From Solenopsis invicta (Eukaryota; Arthropoda; Insecta; Hymenoptera; Formicidae), in contig NC_052668.1 in NCBI RefSeq assembly GCF_016802725.1, forward strand, positions 9,736,501 to 9,800,500: a stretch of DNA of 64,000 nt, read 5' to 3'. Positions within the stretch are counted from its first letter, which is position 1. The number at the start of each line of letters is the position of its first letter. The notes under the pieces were generated by a model. The model saw only the letters and a program-made list of their open reading frames with translations. It searched no databases and was not told the origin of the DNA. The translations under genes and the position numbers were made by a program. This document shows positions 11,168 through 25,200 of the stretch, piece by piece.

Positions 11168-14100
11168 GCGTTGAACTAGAATGGAGTGTTACACTTTTTC
11201 AGCGTATGAATGATAAAACAATTAAATGTGCTTGGAAAAGTACAAATGGTTGTTTTAAATGTGAGGTAGCAAGAAAATAATGATAAAAAGCATTCTTTAA
11301 TGCGCAACAACTTTAAATGATTTAATTATTAGCGAAAATTCTTATTATTAATCATCCTTACAAAGTTTGTCAACCGTGAAGCCTTTACGAAGCCTATGCT
11401 ATCACAAGATCGTTCCGCATTTGTATTTGTTTAAAAATCCTTTAATAGACGTTTGAGTGATTATGTTTTTATTGACGGAAATGATACAGAGATGAGTGCT
11501 TTTATCCTATATAATTTTTCACAGGTAGAAAAATTATATAAAGATATAAAATTTCTGCTAACAATTAAGAAATGAATATTAATTTGCATTTATTAACTAT
11601 GTAAAGCCTTGGATACGCGATATTCCAATAAATTTTGCAGTAATTCCAAATAAAGGAAAAGTAAAAGAAATTTTTTAATTTTAAATTGAATATTACCGGA
11701 AGTAACGCCATAAAATTTGTCTGAAAGTTATATAGAAAAAGAAAAGCATTTTATAAACAACATTAAAAAATAAATCATATAAAGACAATATTGCAAAATC
11801 TCCTTTGTAACAATTCTTTTTATGTTGCAAATATTAAAAATTGTATGAATAAGAATAATTAAATAAAAAATTAGAAAAAAAAATTTTGGAAATTAATACA
11901 AATAAAGGAAGAACGGCGGTCGTGGAACATATATGGGGTGGTAAAATACTGTATCTCATATATAATTCACGTTGAATTTTATGAGCAACCATCAAAATTA
12001 TTTCGTTGTAGTCTATTTAAACACTGTAGAATGGTAACTGGTCATTCATATTTTCTATGCTTTTATAAAAACTGAATTTTACTTTGGAAGGAAGCAGAAA
12101 ATTTTACAGGTGTATATTTTACGTTATTGTGTAAGAAGCATGTTGCATATTAATTTTTTAATTGTGGTCTAACTTGAAAGCCTTGAATGTGAATTTTAAA
12201 TAATATAATTTAATGTGTGTATGACTTGCAAATAAAGTTATATGCAATATGTGCTGTGGTTATGGAACATGGACGTCCACCATATGTATCTCTTTTGCAA
12301 CTTTAAAATCTCAGTGTAAACGTTGTATATTAGTTATATTAGAAACGAATAAATTATTTTAAAGTTTCAAGTTTTATTTAAAAAAATTTTTAAGTCAAAA
12401 AAATTATTTAAAAAAATTTTTTAATAGAATACATTTTATGAAATGTTCGTAAAACCTTACTTTGTGAAACTTATTTCTATGATAGATCATTTATTTATGT
12501 TTTTTAAATGAATCTTATACAATGTTTATATATAAAAGTACTTTTTATGACATTGTTAGTATTCCACGATTTCCCTATTATTCCACAAACTCATCTTTTT
12601 TTCATTTTTCAATAAATTTTAAATTACGTTCGTTTTATATGTCTGATAAAACTTCTACTTATAGGGTGATTAGTACAACTTTATGGCTAAGAAACTGATG
12701 TTAGTTAGAATTGTCTCGCATTAATATACTGATTGTGAGTTATTGTCGAAAAATAAAATAATATTCCACAATCCTTTCAAATTTTTCGATACTATATTTC
12801 GTCATTTAAAATTAGTCTGACGCGTTAACATAAGAAACCGTTATTAAAATGAGCTGTCACGATTTACGCGCCAGTTTTAAGATTTATGGAAAATTATATC
12901 TCTTTCTTTTGGTTCTTTAAATTTTGATTGTCAGAGCGAAATTTTTACGCCATTTTATTACAGCCTTTCGGCAGCCTAAAAGAAAATGTAAGCGAGTATA
13001 TGCAACGCAATAGGAGCACGTTGAAGGCGACATAGTGGGGGGCAAAGTTTTCGCGGCGTGCGTGAACCAGCCACTGCTACCATTCGGATTGCGTTGGTCC
13101 CCCTCTTCAAGACACTTTATCCCGTCTCTCGGTATCCCGCCGCTTCCGCCGAGTCATCGACGTTTGGATAAAGGGAGTTCCTCTGTCGGTAAGGAAGGGA
13201 GATCGGAGTGACGCCCCCCTGGATGCAAGTCCTCCGCCGGTTGGGCTAAATATCCTATCTTCCTTGCGCCCATTTCTCCTTACATTCTGTCTTCGTTACC
13301 AACGAGAGTTTGTCTTCCATCTTTTTCCCACTCCCTCTCTCTCGCCCTTGCTTTCCATCCTTCCTTCTATCTGGTACCGCCGGCTGCTGGCAGCGCGGAA
13401 GGGATCCAGAGCGAGGGGAAAGCTGGCCGTGAAATTAAAACATGATGAGGGGCTAGATTGAGACGCGAGGGAGAGAGAGATGGCGAAGGAGTAAAAAAAA
13501 GAATGGCGAAGAGGACAGAGATAATGACGAAAACAAAGACGGCGCTAACGCCAGGGACGCATCCGCGAAGAGTACATAAATGAACGTCGATTTCGCGGAT
13601 GGCATAACGCTTCGACTTCTATGTACTTCTTTGCGTATATTATACTTTACAAAATAATTTTTTAAATTACTTAAAATTTTTTTGTTAAATTATGTCTATC
13701 AAAAGAAAAAATACGTCCATTAAATGAATGAGCTCAATCTTCTTCAAACGTTTGAAGCATTATACCTTTGAAAATTGTTTTTCTTAGATTAATATTTACC
13801 ACAAAAATATCTAAATAATTGTTAGTTTTTACACATTTGCTTTGGTCAACAGAATACATTTAATTCTATTCACATTCATGTTTCATGCTTAGTCTAGATT
13901 CCGCGAATAGATAGATACAATGTCGCCACACGATATTGGCCGCACAAATGATGTCCTTTTTACACATCGCATGCCACGGAATAAATTGTCCTGAAATTTC
14001 TAAAGTCGGCTCGCTTTATGGGATTAACCGGGCTTGGCGGGCTACCAGTTACAAATCATCAGGTTATCCAGTCACCACCAGTTACCACCTATCACGTCAC

Positions 14101-16571
14101 CCAGGTGACTTCACCCAGGTGACTTCACTATCGACATATTTACCACCTGGATTTATTACGATCCAATATTTCGGAAGCTAAAACGAATCGAGGCGGTCGC
14201 AGCCGCTCCATTATATCTTTTACCATGATAGTCATATAGTTTGTAAACCAGGCGTGATCATGCCCATCAACTACTCATAATGATCGTCTTGGCTTGCCGT
14301 CTGATACTAATGCTTATTCATCCGTCAAAGCATCGCATTGAATTTTATTATAGAATATTAGAATTGAAAAGAATTTTATTAGGAATGTGCATTTAACTAA
14401 AGCGTTAATTTAGTATTTAATTAATTTAGCATATAAATATTCTAACCCATCAAATATTGCATATTTGATGAAACTATTAATTTATAAAAGTGACTGCATA
14501 TCTCTTCCTCTTTTTTCTCTTGTTCCAATATGTATGTGTAAATAAATTGAGACAAAATATCGACCTATCAGCGACAAAATCATCAAAAATAATGAAAAAT
14601 AATAAACGAAGAACTTTAAACTAAAACTTTCCATTCAATTCGAAGAAGACAAAGTGATGTAAATAAGATATATTTATTATGTTTTACGTACGATCAAATA
14701 AACAATAATTGTATATTGAAATACATCCGTAAGAAATTCATTTACGCGTAACTTATACTTTTTAGAAGAGTAAGAGACGAAAATTCGAAAGAGCCAAAAT
14801 ACTGTTCATCGCGATATCTTCGCGGATTAAACAGTTCGAATAGCTATAAACCGACAACTTTTGTCGTGTTTGAATTTTCTGTGAAATCCTTTTCACGCGA
14901 TTGGTTCCGCGGACGATCGATATTGACGACCGGACAGGTAGTTTCAGCGAGGGTGAAGACGATGACGGCCGACAGTCTCTTCCTTGTATCGGGGTCTTTA
15001 GACATCGCTCGATAGCCTAGAGATCCTGTGATCCCATAGATCACGGCGGGTTCTTTCTATCCTCTTTTCAGGAAGCGGTACAATACTGGGTACTGATGCT
15101 GCCTGCTATTATAGGCGGAGCGGCCCTGTCCCGACAATGAATGCGAAGTCGGCCATTGTGCGGGTGATTTGGGACCTTGGGATAGACTGGAGAAGCCTTC
15201 CCTCTTTCTGCCGAGTTACCGAGATGTCTTCATTAGGCCCATTTCGCTGCTCCGAGATATACAGAGAATGCGGCTTGTTACAACCCAGTCAAGAGAAGCT
15301 GAACATTTGAGAATCAGCAGCTTTGCAAGAATTGAAGATAGTATCGACTGAAAGAAGTTGCGTGTTTAGAATATTTTTCGAAAAGGGGACTTTGTAAATG
15401 TTGAACACAATAAAGATAGTGTTGCTCTTCGGTCTCAAAATTTTGAAAATTTTCTAGAGAAATGTAACTTTGACAAATTCAACATTCAAATCTCCATACG
15501 AAACGTTTATATGCTTTAATAAATAATTAATGATAATAATGATGATAATAATAATAATTTATTAATAATTTTTAAATTTATCAATTTTCTAAAAAATAAA
15601 ACAAGCGCAAATTATAGCGCAGCTTCCAAGGAAAAGGTGAACAATTTGCGAATGTTCACAGTGGAGTTCGAGCGATGAATGACACAAAGACGGGACATTA
15701 GCCGGATGGATTCTGTTATTTGCCGGGATTTACCTGCCTTTCAGTCTTTTTTTCCTACGACGTTTAGTCCTCCCCCGTTGTGAAACGTCGCAAGTCAGGC
15801 TCAAAATGACAGCTTCTCTTCCAACGGCAAAGCCGACAGATCCGCCCCGGCACGCAATTCATCGCTTCCACCGTGGACATTACATCTAATCGATGTCCCC
15901 TATGGTTTGTCAACTTTGACCGATTTTTTCACCCAAAATGTTAATACTGAAACATTTGGAGCAGTATAAAATAATATCACTTTTATTTATTACAGTGGTT
16001 AATTCTCAAAATTAAAAAATTATTTTAACATAACTAAAAATGCAAGTATACATTATTTAAAAACAATTTTATTTTTGCGCAAATTAAATATTTTATTATT
16101 TAACTTTCGTAGAAATAAAACAATATATAACAAAGGTAGAATAATAATGCGATAGCAAAATAGGTCGTTATTTCAGATTAATTACATGTTTAATTTGCTA
16201 AGAAGCTTATAAAAAACGTTGTTGAAAAAACTTAAGGCAATATGGCACATAAAAAAATTAAAGTAAAATGTAACGCAATAAAAAAATCAATATGTTGGAT
16301 TTACTACGGCTTACATTATGATCTTACATTCTTAACTTTGATTTGCTTACTCCCAAATCGAGTTTTATATGCTGTAGTTTTTTTGTATGCCACACTTTTA
16401 TCGTCTGCATTCGGATTTTCTATAGTGCATGTGCAACATACGAGTACACATACGTTATTTTGACTTTTGTTTATGTCGTGCGGCAGGATTTCCGACTCAG
16501 TTGAATCCTAACTATCGCTCGAGAAAGATGCCTGACATATTATACTATACTATGTGTATTTCAAATATATT
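11168..16571. other. intergenic, no gene supported; GC-rich patch 13000-13600
   Basis: AT-rich DNA, then a GC/CpG-rich block at about 13000-13600 and moderately GC-rich DNA at 13930-15350 with open frames of only 60-80 codons. None has recognisable domains or paired splice sites. A 14-bp unit TCACCCAGGTGACT is tandemly duplicated at 14097-14124. Short ATA-type repeats lie near 15530-15560. Confidence 0.35.
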
Positions 16572-17110
16572 ATTCCTAATAAGCAATTTTTTTTAATGAT
16601 TTTTAATATTTATTTTTTATTAGTTATATACAGCTTTATCGTAAAATTAATATTTATTTTATATTAACCAAGAGTGACGATGTGGCATAAGGAGTTGCGA
16701 GTTTGCTCTCCGTGCTAACCATTTAAATCCACCCAAAACAGTATAACTCTAAATCAGTTTTTAATCAATTTAAAAGCGATTGCCACCTCTCGAAAGGCAA
16801 AGGCAAACCACCGAGAGTAACTCTGCCCAGGAAAGTCTCTTCTAATGGACCGTACGGAAGCGACATTAAAACTGTTGATCCCATATATTGACGAATATAT
16901 GCAGAAAAGATAAGCCTACAAACTGACAAGCATGTGGCACGCGAAGAAGAACAAATATTTATTTCACAATAATAATGTTTCATATTTTATTTTAGATAAA
17001 GCTTAAAGAAAATATGCATTTAATATTTATTTATCATTAACTTTACCTTATTACTCGTTTGAGGTAATAATTGAAAAAAATATTTACTTTTAACATTTAT
17101 TTAAAATAGC
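16572..17110. mobile_element. AT-rich family A copy, interrupted
   Basis: Begins CCTAATAAGCAATTTT like the copy at 10201. It continues with TTTTTATTAGTTATATACAG and, after an insertion, with TTTAGATAAAGCTTAAAGAAAATATGC. The 9.1-kb copy has these two parts contiguous. Confidence 0.6.
16671..16955. mobile_element. non-AT-rich insertion inside the family A copy (SINE/LINE-tail-like)
   Basis: About 285 bp of normal base composition splits the AT-rich element. Copies of AATATTTATTT lie near both ends and may be a target duplication, but the word is common in the host element. The internal CGAAAGGCAAAGGCAAACCA and CTCTGCCCAGGAAA resemble segments found in arthropod retroposon tails. That is only an impression, and no A or B box is confirmed. 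Confidence 0.4.
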
Positions 17111-17163
17111 AAATTAGAGAAACATTCATTTAACGTTTGTTTAGTATTAATTTAATATTTATT

Positions 17164-17370
17164 TACAACAAATTAAATACAAAACGATCATAGCAAGATC
17201 TTCATTCATATCGAATTCCGCGCTATTACTTTTTATTTCAAACACAGCTCTTGAAAATAAAACATAATTAAATTGAAATTTAATTGAATAATATTAATGC
17301 TAACTAGCATCTCTAAAATTCCACCACCCCAAAGAAAATTTGTTGCGAACATTACTGATTTTATATTTAT
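17164..17370 (+). repeat. dispersed AT-rich repeat, copy 2
   Basis: ACAACAAATTAAATACAAAA, CTCTTGAAAATAAAACA and GCTAACTAGCATCTCTAAAA match the repeats at 2631-3030 and 48975-49205 in the same order. Non-coding. Confidence 0.6.
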
Positions 17371-17498
17371 TTTATATTAATTATTTCTTAAAGAGAACGA
17401 TTTGGGAAAACATTTAATTAATTTAACTTGTATTTAATATTAATTTAACATTTATTTAACATTAATGTAGACTTAATTTTTCCATTATTCGCACATAG

Positions 17499-18100
17499 TT
17501 CCAATGAGCAATCTTCTTAAAATGTTCTTTTAATATTTTTTTCAATAATTATACATTGTAAAAATAATACTTGTTTTATATTAATTTTATATTAATTTTA
17601 TATTAATTCTTTATTTAAGGTAATAATTCAGAAAAAATAAGCATTTAACATTTATTTAATATTTAATTTACATTAAATGCTTATTTAAAATAATTTCTTA
17701 AAGGACTATTTGTTTTACATTAATCACTTCTTTGAAATAACAATTTGAAAAAAAAATGTTTATTTAATATTAATCTAATATTACCTTTAGATTAATTACT
17801 CATAAAATAATGGTTTAAACAATTATTTATCTAACGTTTATTTAACAATAACTTAACATTTATTTTACATTAATTATTTGGAATGTCGATTTAAAATAAA
17901 CCAATAAAATTTTTTTCTTATTTAATTTAATTATTATATTATAATAATTTTTTCTTCCTGGTTGTGGTTTCTTATTTCAACAAGGAACAGAACAATTATT
18001 CCAGATGCCATCAGTAAAACAACCATAATTTTATATGTTTACATAAAAAAATATGCTTTAATTATGTATGCCTTATCTTTTCGACAATTGAACTCTCATC
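17499..18100. mobile_element. AT-rich family A copy (right end unclear)
   Basis: Starts TTCCAATGAGCAATCTTCTT, contains TTTAATATTTATTT-type arrays, then AAAAAATATGCTTTAATTAT and TATCTTTTCGACAA near its right side, as in the 10.2-kb copy. The terminal TTATTGG was not found, so the right end is truncated or diverged. Confidence 0.55.
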
Positions 18101-21062
18101 TATCAGTAGTACATACGTATGTACTTACACAACAGATCATCATTCCAGTATTAGTTCCTATACGCAAAAGTCAAGCAAAGCTAGTTGTGGTTCTGACTTG
18201 AATGGGTGACTTGAAAATTTCCAAAAAAAAAATTCTGTGGAAAACTTGTGAAACTAACACCTCCATCATTAAAAACAGAATTAGGAACATGATATAATTT
18301 CAGCATTGTGTTAGTCTTCACAGAGGTGAGAAGAAAGATTCCCGATTACTTTTTTTGCTTTAGAAAACATTTTTATTTTACTTTATTTTTAATGTTAAAA
18401 AAACATTTTTCACAATATTGAAATAAATATTCTTTTAGAGTGTTAAAACAATGTACTTATGTTTTAACAATATTGAAATTAATATTTCTTAAATAAAAAA
18501 GAGGATTTATTCCATTAATTTTAACGTTTAAAAGTTTGTCTTTTATTACAAATAATGTTTTCAAAAATATTAATAAAATATTAATTTTCTCATTTTTCAT
18601 TTTAGTTATTTCTTAATATTTCTTGCAAAGTACCATTTATTACCCTGAAGTCTTACAAATAGAAGTAAAACTGTTGCTATTATTGCTATTAAAATTCGAG
18701 AAACGCACTCTGTGTACAAAACACAAAGACACCTAATGAAGCATAAAATGGGGCTTTTCACATCGTAACGTTTGAAAAGTCGCAACTCACTTTTAAAGAT
18801 TCGAACGATTAGCGTGTCAATATATTTCAACGCTTCAGCCGTAAAGTCGTATAGGAGAAACTTTGTCCCACACCTAATTAAATTCGTGGCAAGATTCCGT
18901 AGTCGACGATAGCCTAACCGATTGGACGTTTTTTGGCGGCGATTTCCAAGAAACCTGTACGGTCCTTCGGTTGTTCGACCGATTGAAAGAGGAAATACTT
19001 GAGACCTCATCGAAAGACCGAACACGACAAATCTATCGCGTGATCGCAAATGTCATAAATTTCATCGAGATAAAGATCGGTAGAATACAATCGCGATAAA
19101 TTACAAGTAATGAAAACGAATTTACAATTCATAATCTTAAAATCTAATAATACACTGGTTAATAATAAAAAATAATTGTATTGTCCGAAACAAGTTTTAT
19201 TATAAATCAATTTCATAAAATAGTTCATAATTTGATAAGGTAGTATAATATAACATGGTATATAAGATAGTCCATATAAAATGACGAATTATGAAAAATC
19301 ATATTTAGAAACACGAGTCATGTAATCCTTAACTGCTATAAATATTTTAATAGTATAAACTTTACTTTGATTTGGAAAAATTAATTTTTCTTGCTATGTG
19401 ACAAGTGTCCTTTGTCAAAAGCGTCATCGATAAAATCATTAAAGATCGACCTACTTTAACTTCAATTTTCCACGGTCACGTAACGCCTAACACTTTAGGC
19501 GTTATCTTGTGTAAGCTGGATTTCCTGGTCTACCTACTATTTTTTTCTATCCTCTTTTTTTTCTTGTTTTTTCTTTCAACTTGTGAAATATATCACAAGC
19601 AGAGATGTACGCAGAGCGAAGCGTATCTAGCGAGGCTGATTAGCCGGGAAATCGTAGGGCTCGTAGGCGTGACAGAATCCGTACAATACATTCATTTCCC
19701 TCAATTTTCACGCCCAGATCGTTACGACAACGACCCAAAAGCCACTTCGTATTCTCGGACGGTGATAATTTCCCCGCAACATTGACTCGTACATCTTACA
19801 GCTCGGTCCATTCGTTACAGCATCGAAACGCTTCTCTTCACATACCCTAGCACAATATCCACAGCACAATATCATGTATAAGCGAATAGCGATCTAATTA
19901 GTGCTATTTTGGTTGTTTTATATTATTCGCAAGGTATCAGAAATAAAATGATTTTCGGCTTTCGGCTTTCGGCGAGATTCTGGCATCTTCCGTTTAAAAA
20001 TGAATAATCGCGTTTCTTCCCTAGCTTCCCCTCTCTTCAATATATAAGATATAATATTGTTTCTATTACATACATGAAGAAACCGAATTTGTATTTTCCG
20101 GCTTATTACAAGCTCTATTCTAAATCTTCAGGTATTGCACATATGCGAACACGACGATTTCTGAAAAGCAAGAGACTCAAACTTTACTGTTAATTAGAAT
20201 TTATTGATTTGTTTTTATTTGATTCTATTGTAGTAAAGTTTTTTTTTGCTACTGCATATTTGTAGTGACAACGACAAAATTTGGACGCAATTAATTTTAG
20301 AAATTGTTCATTAGTAGAGCAGAAAATGTTTTATTAAAAATAGAAAAAATTTGCTAATTGTATTTGTCTTTATTATTTAATTCGTTATTAAATCAAACTA
20401 ATATAGTCTTAGCAAATAATAATTAAACAAAAATGAATTTGTTCTTACAGCAGAATAATTTGTAGTTTTAACAAACTTATATAGCAATTATCAACTAGTA
20501 CTCTTAACTAATTCTCTCTTTGCTGTCCACACAATAACTAATAAATTTTACTAGTATAAAATCTGCTATGTTAGAAAAGTTTGTTCTTTACGGATACTAG
20601 ACAGACGCACGATTCTTTCCGATGATCGAAAAGCGTTTGTTGTGTTCGCATGCTACGGATAATGAGATGAGTCGACCATAAAGCGCGACGGCAAGTAGCG
20701 TGAAGATTCTTTTGCTACTACAACGTGCGGCTAATAATTACGATATCGAGTTTGCAAGGAGGACAAGGAAGGACGAGAGAGCGTGGAGAAGTCGGCAAAA
20801 TGAGGGATGAGAACGCCGCCAATAGAGAATCAACCGTGGACCCCCAACGTCATAATTCATCTTCATCGGCGAGGTTGTCCCCGGATTGCCCAACTTTCCG
20901 GTAGATTAGCGGTCCACCTCGCGCACGTAATAATCGTGTCGACGACGGTAGGTAGAACGAAGGCAACAGGTAGCGGCGAAGGCGAGAAGCAAAGAAGAAT
21001 CAATTTTGGTTTTTCTCGTCTTCTCGAACGTCGTCGTCTTCGTTGTCATCGTCATCATATTC
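18101..21062. other. intergenic, no gene supported
   Basis: Alternates AT-rich DNA with more balanced patches (18840-19090, 19400-19900, 20580-21060). Open frames of up to 147 codons occur at 18606-19049 (minus) and 126 codons at 19405-19785 (plus). Neither has a recognisable domain, a signal peptide or supporting splice sites. Confidence 0.35.
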
Positions 21063-21075
21063 GTCTTCGTCGTCA

Positions 21076-21121
<46 letters not shown>
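21050..21121. repeat. (CGT)n / (CATCGT) trinucleotide microsatellite
   Basis: A run of about ten TCG units preceded by CATCGTCATCGT interruptions. It opens long artefactual frames on both strands. Confidence 0.9.
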
Positions 21122-21124
<3 letters not shown>

Positions 21125-22077
21125 ACTCATCCTTGTAACTCTTACAAGAAACAACGGCAGATAGAGCAAACAAGGAACAAAGGCTTCCTTGGGGTGACTT
21201 GCGAAAGTCCCCTACGGCGGCTTCTTACGCTTCTGAGCGTCATGGGACCGTTCAGCACTCAAGCCCGCTAGGGGCCTCACCATGGAAAAACAATGAGGCA
21301 GCCCGATCAGGCTCGGGCTCTCTCCGCGGCCTCTCTGATTCACCATGAAGCCAGCAAGAAATTGACTACGATGGCTGCTCTCGCTTTTACCGTCGATGCG
21401 CCAACGGGTTCTCCATCTCATCGAGAAACTTATAGAGATTCTACGTTTCGTCTTGGAGCTCCCTTCGCTATTATCGTTGTGCGACTAATAAAAAGATAAA
21501 TTTCCGGTTTTTTAAAAATTAGGCAAAATTGTTTAGATTTAGCCATTTAGAAAGCGAAAATAAACGCATCTTTTTGCGAATTTATTATTAAAAATTTTGT
21601 GATGCGTATGGATCAAATAAAGTATGAATTTTATGAACCTTTTCCGAGACTTTGGTTTCTCGCTAATTCGTAAGCGATCTTATCTGAGAATTCTACTTAG
21701 AACCAAACTACTAAAGCTCGACACTTTGATAGTAAGTTCTCGCTCTCCATTATTTCTCGTCCATTTCGGGCACCCTTTGCCGACACCCCATTACTCTTTT
21801 TGTTCTCTTATAGAGTCGCAGCATATCATAAGACACAAGAAGAAGATAGAGAATTCTCTCTCTTTCTTTCTTTTCTCATATAAGCGTGCGTGAACATATC
21901 TGAATGTCTACTGTGCAGATCGGCCAAACAGATAAACCAAACCACCAACGTTTCTTCTTGAGACTTAAATCTCAGTGAAGTTCAGTGTTCTGAAAAGCGT
22001 ATGATATTACAGTAAATTGTAATTCATCGCTATCTGTAAAGCCATGCGTGGGATATAAAAATAAAGCGAGCAAGTTG

Positions 22078-22122
22078 ATGTGCGTGTGTGTGTGCGTGTG
22101 TATGCGTGCATGTGTACGTACG

Positions 22123-22174
<52 letters not shown>

Positions 22175-22211
22175 TGTGTGTGTGTGTGTGTGTGTGCGTG
22201 CGTGCGTGCTT
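22078..22211. repeat. compound (GT)n-(GTGC)n microsatellite
   Basis: Alternating GT and GTGC units over about 130 bp. Strictly alternating purine-pyrimidine, hence potentially Z-DNA forming. Open frames across it are repeat artefacts. Confidence 0.92.
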
Positions 22212-25200
22212 TTCTCCCTCTCTCCTTTTTCTCTGTGTCGACTTTAGATGCGATTCTTTTTGACATTGCTTCTTTCTTTCTCTTGATATTGCCGACATTT
22301 CTGTATTGCGTTAAAAAAGGGGAACAAACATGGAACAAGAGTCAAGAACGCGGGCCGAGAAAGGCGAGAGAAACCTGGTAAATGGGACTGTAAATCTAGA
22401 GGGCAGACCCATTATAAGTTTATTACTGACTTTCCTCGGCGCGCGACACTTCTTCGGATACGAGCCAAGAATCCAACTCAAAACCTGTTAGTACACACGT
22501 GTAATACCTGCCAGCAGAGAGAAAGAGAAAAAGAGATAGGAGGGAAAGATGTGTGGTGCTATATATTTAGAGATCATTAGTTATCTTAGTTTATTGGAAA
22601 AAATTATTATCGCTTTTGAGAACTGTTTAGCATCCGTTGCGGACAGTAAAGAATTCGATCCCGTAGTTACATATGTCATAGCTTTTTAATTATGCAATGT
22701 AAAATATTAAAAAGATTTAAAATAATAAAAGATAAGTAAAAATCAGATGTCCATACCGCGCGTGATGTGTAATGAAAAAATCGGGCTCAAGGAGTCAATG
22801 TGCGAATACTTGTACGCTAATAAATTAATTAAATATCTTTGTTAAAGAAACAATATTGTCTACTACGAATATTGTCTACTACGAATATCCATTACAAATT
22901 ATATATTTTGCCTCTATTTTGAGCCATCTTCAGATTCACATGATAAAATTTGACACACAGTCTTACAAATCACATAATAAAAATCGTTAAAGCATCTTAC
23001 ATAATGGTCCACAATACGTTAGGGGTATCACATGTCACTTCCATTGGTTGAAAAGCTGTATGAAACCATACTCAAAAATTTTTTGTGTCCTACGATTGAG
23101 TACAGCATTTTTTAGAAATTTTTTTAAGGTGTATAATAACGTTAGTCGACACAAACTAACATTATTCACCTTATGGAGCTTGATTTCATATCGTGAAAAA
23201 TAATAAGCGTAGAGTTTCATCATAACGTAAATAACCAATTCTCAGTTAATAAATAATATAATAAAAAAGAAATAAAACAAATGAATAAATAACAATATAA
23301 TCATATCGATGTATTTATGTAGTTCTTGTTTTGAAATCATTAAAAATTTAAGTGACATGTTTAAGAAACATTTAGGATTATATTATGAGAAATTGCAGAG
23401 CTGCCGACGTTTTGAATAGGGAAGTAAGTTTGCCTTACAATCGCTCGATTTTGTAAATCACGATGCAGTAATTATTTAGTGTTAACTCAAGCGAAGTTCT
23501 GTGCTCGCGCGGCTACTTCGAATTACGGCGCGTTGAGTTTTTCGAGCATGCCGGATATTCGGGTCCACTGATGGCCCCACCGAACGTATCCCCGTGACGG
23601 AGGTGGAGCGAGGGGCCCCGAGGGTTTAATAACACCGTGAGTCCCGGCATAACCGACCGAGACCGACCGGGCCCTCCCCCCCAACCCCTTTTGGTATATA
23701 TATAGCAATTAGACCGTGGAACATCTCTATCTCAAGCCGCGGCGGCCTTCCCAGCCATGATTAGAGGACATACGCACGCGGTGGGGGCCCGGCCTGAGAG
23801 GGACCCTACGCCGTCCACCATGAGATTAAGGTCTCTTCCACGCTGCCTCCCCCTTCTAGCTTTCCCTTCCCGTCCGCGAGGAACAGCTTGCACCGGCAAA
23901 ACGCGTCGGTTCGAATTTCGACGCGTGACAACCTCGTAATACCCGATATTTATGCGACGCTAGCGATCAGCCAAGGACAAGTCACGCTTGCGAGAAGTGG
24001 ATAATTGTGTAATCTGTCGTTTCTCTTCCCTTGGCACACTGGATAATTCATAGTATAATCTCTTTAATTTCGTCTCCACAAAGTAATAAAAGCAAAAAAA
24101 TCTATATTTTGGAACATTTACCTTCGCAACAGAACGAGTCTACCTGATGCTGTATACTTACGCGAATACAGTTGCGTAAAATAAGTTGGCAAATATTACA
24201 ACAAAAGTGACTATGTATGCATATGTACGTATGTCCTTTAACAAACTGCTCATTATAATATAAAAGAAACGCGACATTAATGTCTTTGAAGATGTATATT
24301 AGGAGAAGAGCATATCAAAATTAAAAAAATCAAATTTAAAATGATCGTATTACACTTTTTAGGATCTTTGGATCTAAGCGGGAAGATTAAAGACAGACGA
24401 GTGACAAATAAAGATATCTATCGAACGATGTATTAATAATTTTTGCTTGTAGAACGTAATTCATGGTAATTTTAAGACCACACGAGAAACGTCGAAATTA
24501 GCTGTGTCGCGAGCGTCGCCTTGGGAGCGAATTAACATAAGAAAAAGACATCAGCGAGTAAAGGTAAAATAAAGATGAGATTAGGCTTGTGGTTAGAGGC
24601 CTGAAAGAAGACGTAAATAGGACCTCGATGACGCCAGAGGCATCGGTATCTCCACAAAGATGCCGATACGAGCGACTAGAAAAGATACAAAAATAAAAGA
24701 CAGGTGCATTTTTTAATTCTTAAGAAAAGATAATCCATATTAACATATCGTCCAGTAATTTTTCGTATATCGGATTTGTAGATTTGTTTCTCTATTTGAG
24801 TTATAACTGAGGACTCTTTCAATTTTTGTTTATCCCTATGCTACATTATTCTCGGCCTTTAATCCATAAATCTCGAAATGAAATAAGATTAAGAAAAACT
24901 GTTATTATTTAAAGTTAAAATTTATAAAGAAAGATCAAATTTAATGTAATTATTGTAGATAGTAAACACAAATTAATATTTTCTATTCCAATAAAAATCG
25001 CACTTCTGCTCGACAAATTTTTGAGTAGCAACGTGCGGGAGAATTTTATTGAAAATTGACAGTCTTGTCGAGAAAAATAAGCGCGGTTCTCGATTCCGTC
25101 TTCGGGAGGTCTTCGCGTGAGGCGAGGCCACCATGTTTCTCTCAGACTCTGTGGTTCTCTTCATCTCTTCGTCCCTCTAACATTAGTCCATTTGTTTCAT

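Noticed and set aside
18606..19049. 147-codon open frame on the minus strand
   Set aside because: No recognisable domain. Cysteine/leucine-rich and arginine-rich parts change abruptly, there is no splice context, and it overlaps AT-rich repeat DNA. Possible by chance at this length.
20807..21271. 154-codon + frame and 87-codon - frame
   Set aside because: Both owe their length to the CGT/CAT microsatellite (poly-Arg/His or poly-Thr), with no domain on either side.
22030..22381. overlapping 71-108-codon frames on both strands
   Set aside because: Translations of the GT/GTGC microsatellite (Cys-Val, Thr-His, Ala-Arg runs).
23895..23930. GGTTCGAATTT resembling a tRNA T-arm
   Set aside because: It is the loop of an 8-bp hairpin. 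No acceptor, D or anticodon arms can be drawn around it.
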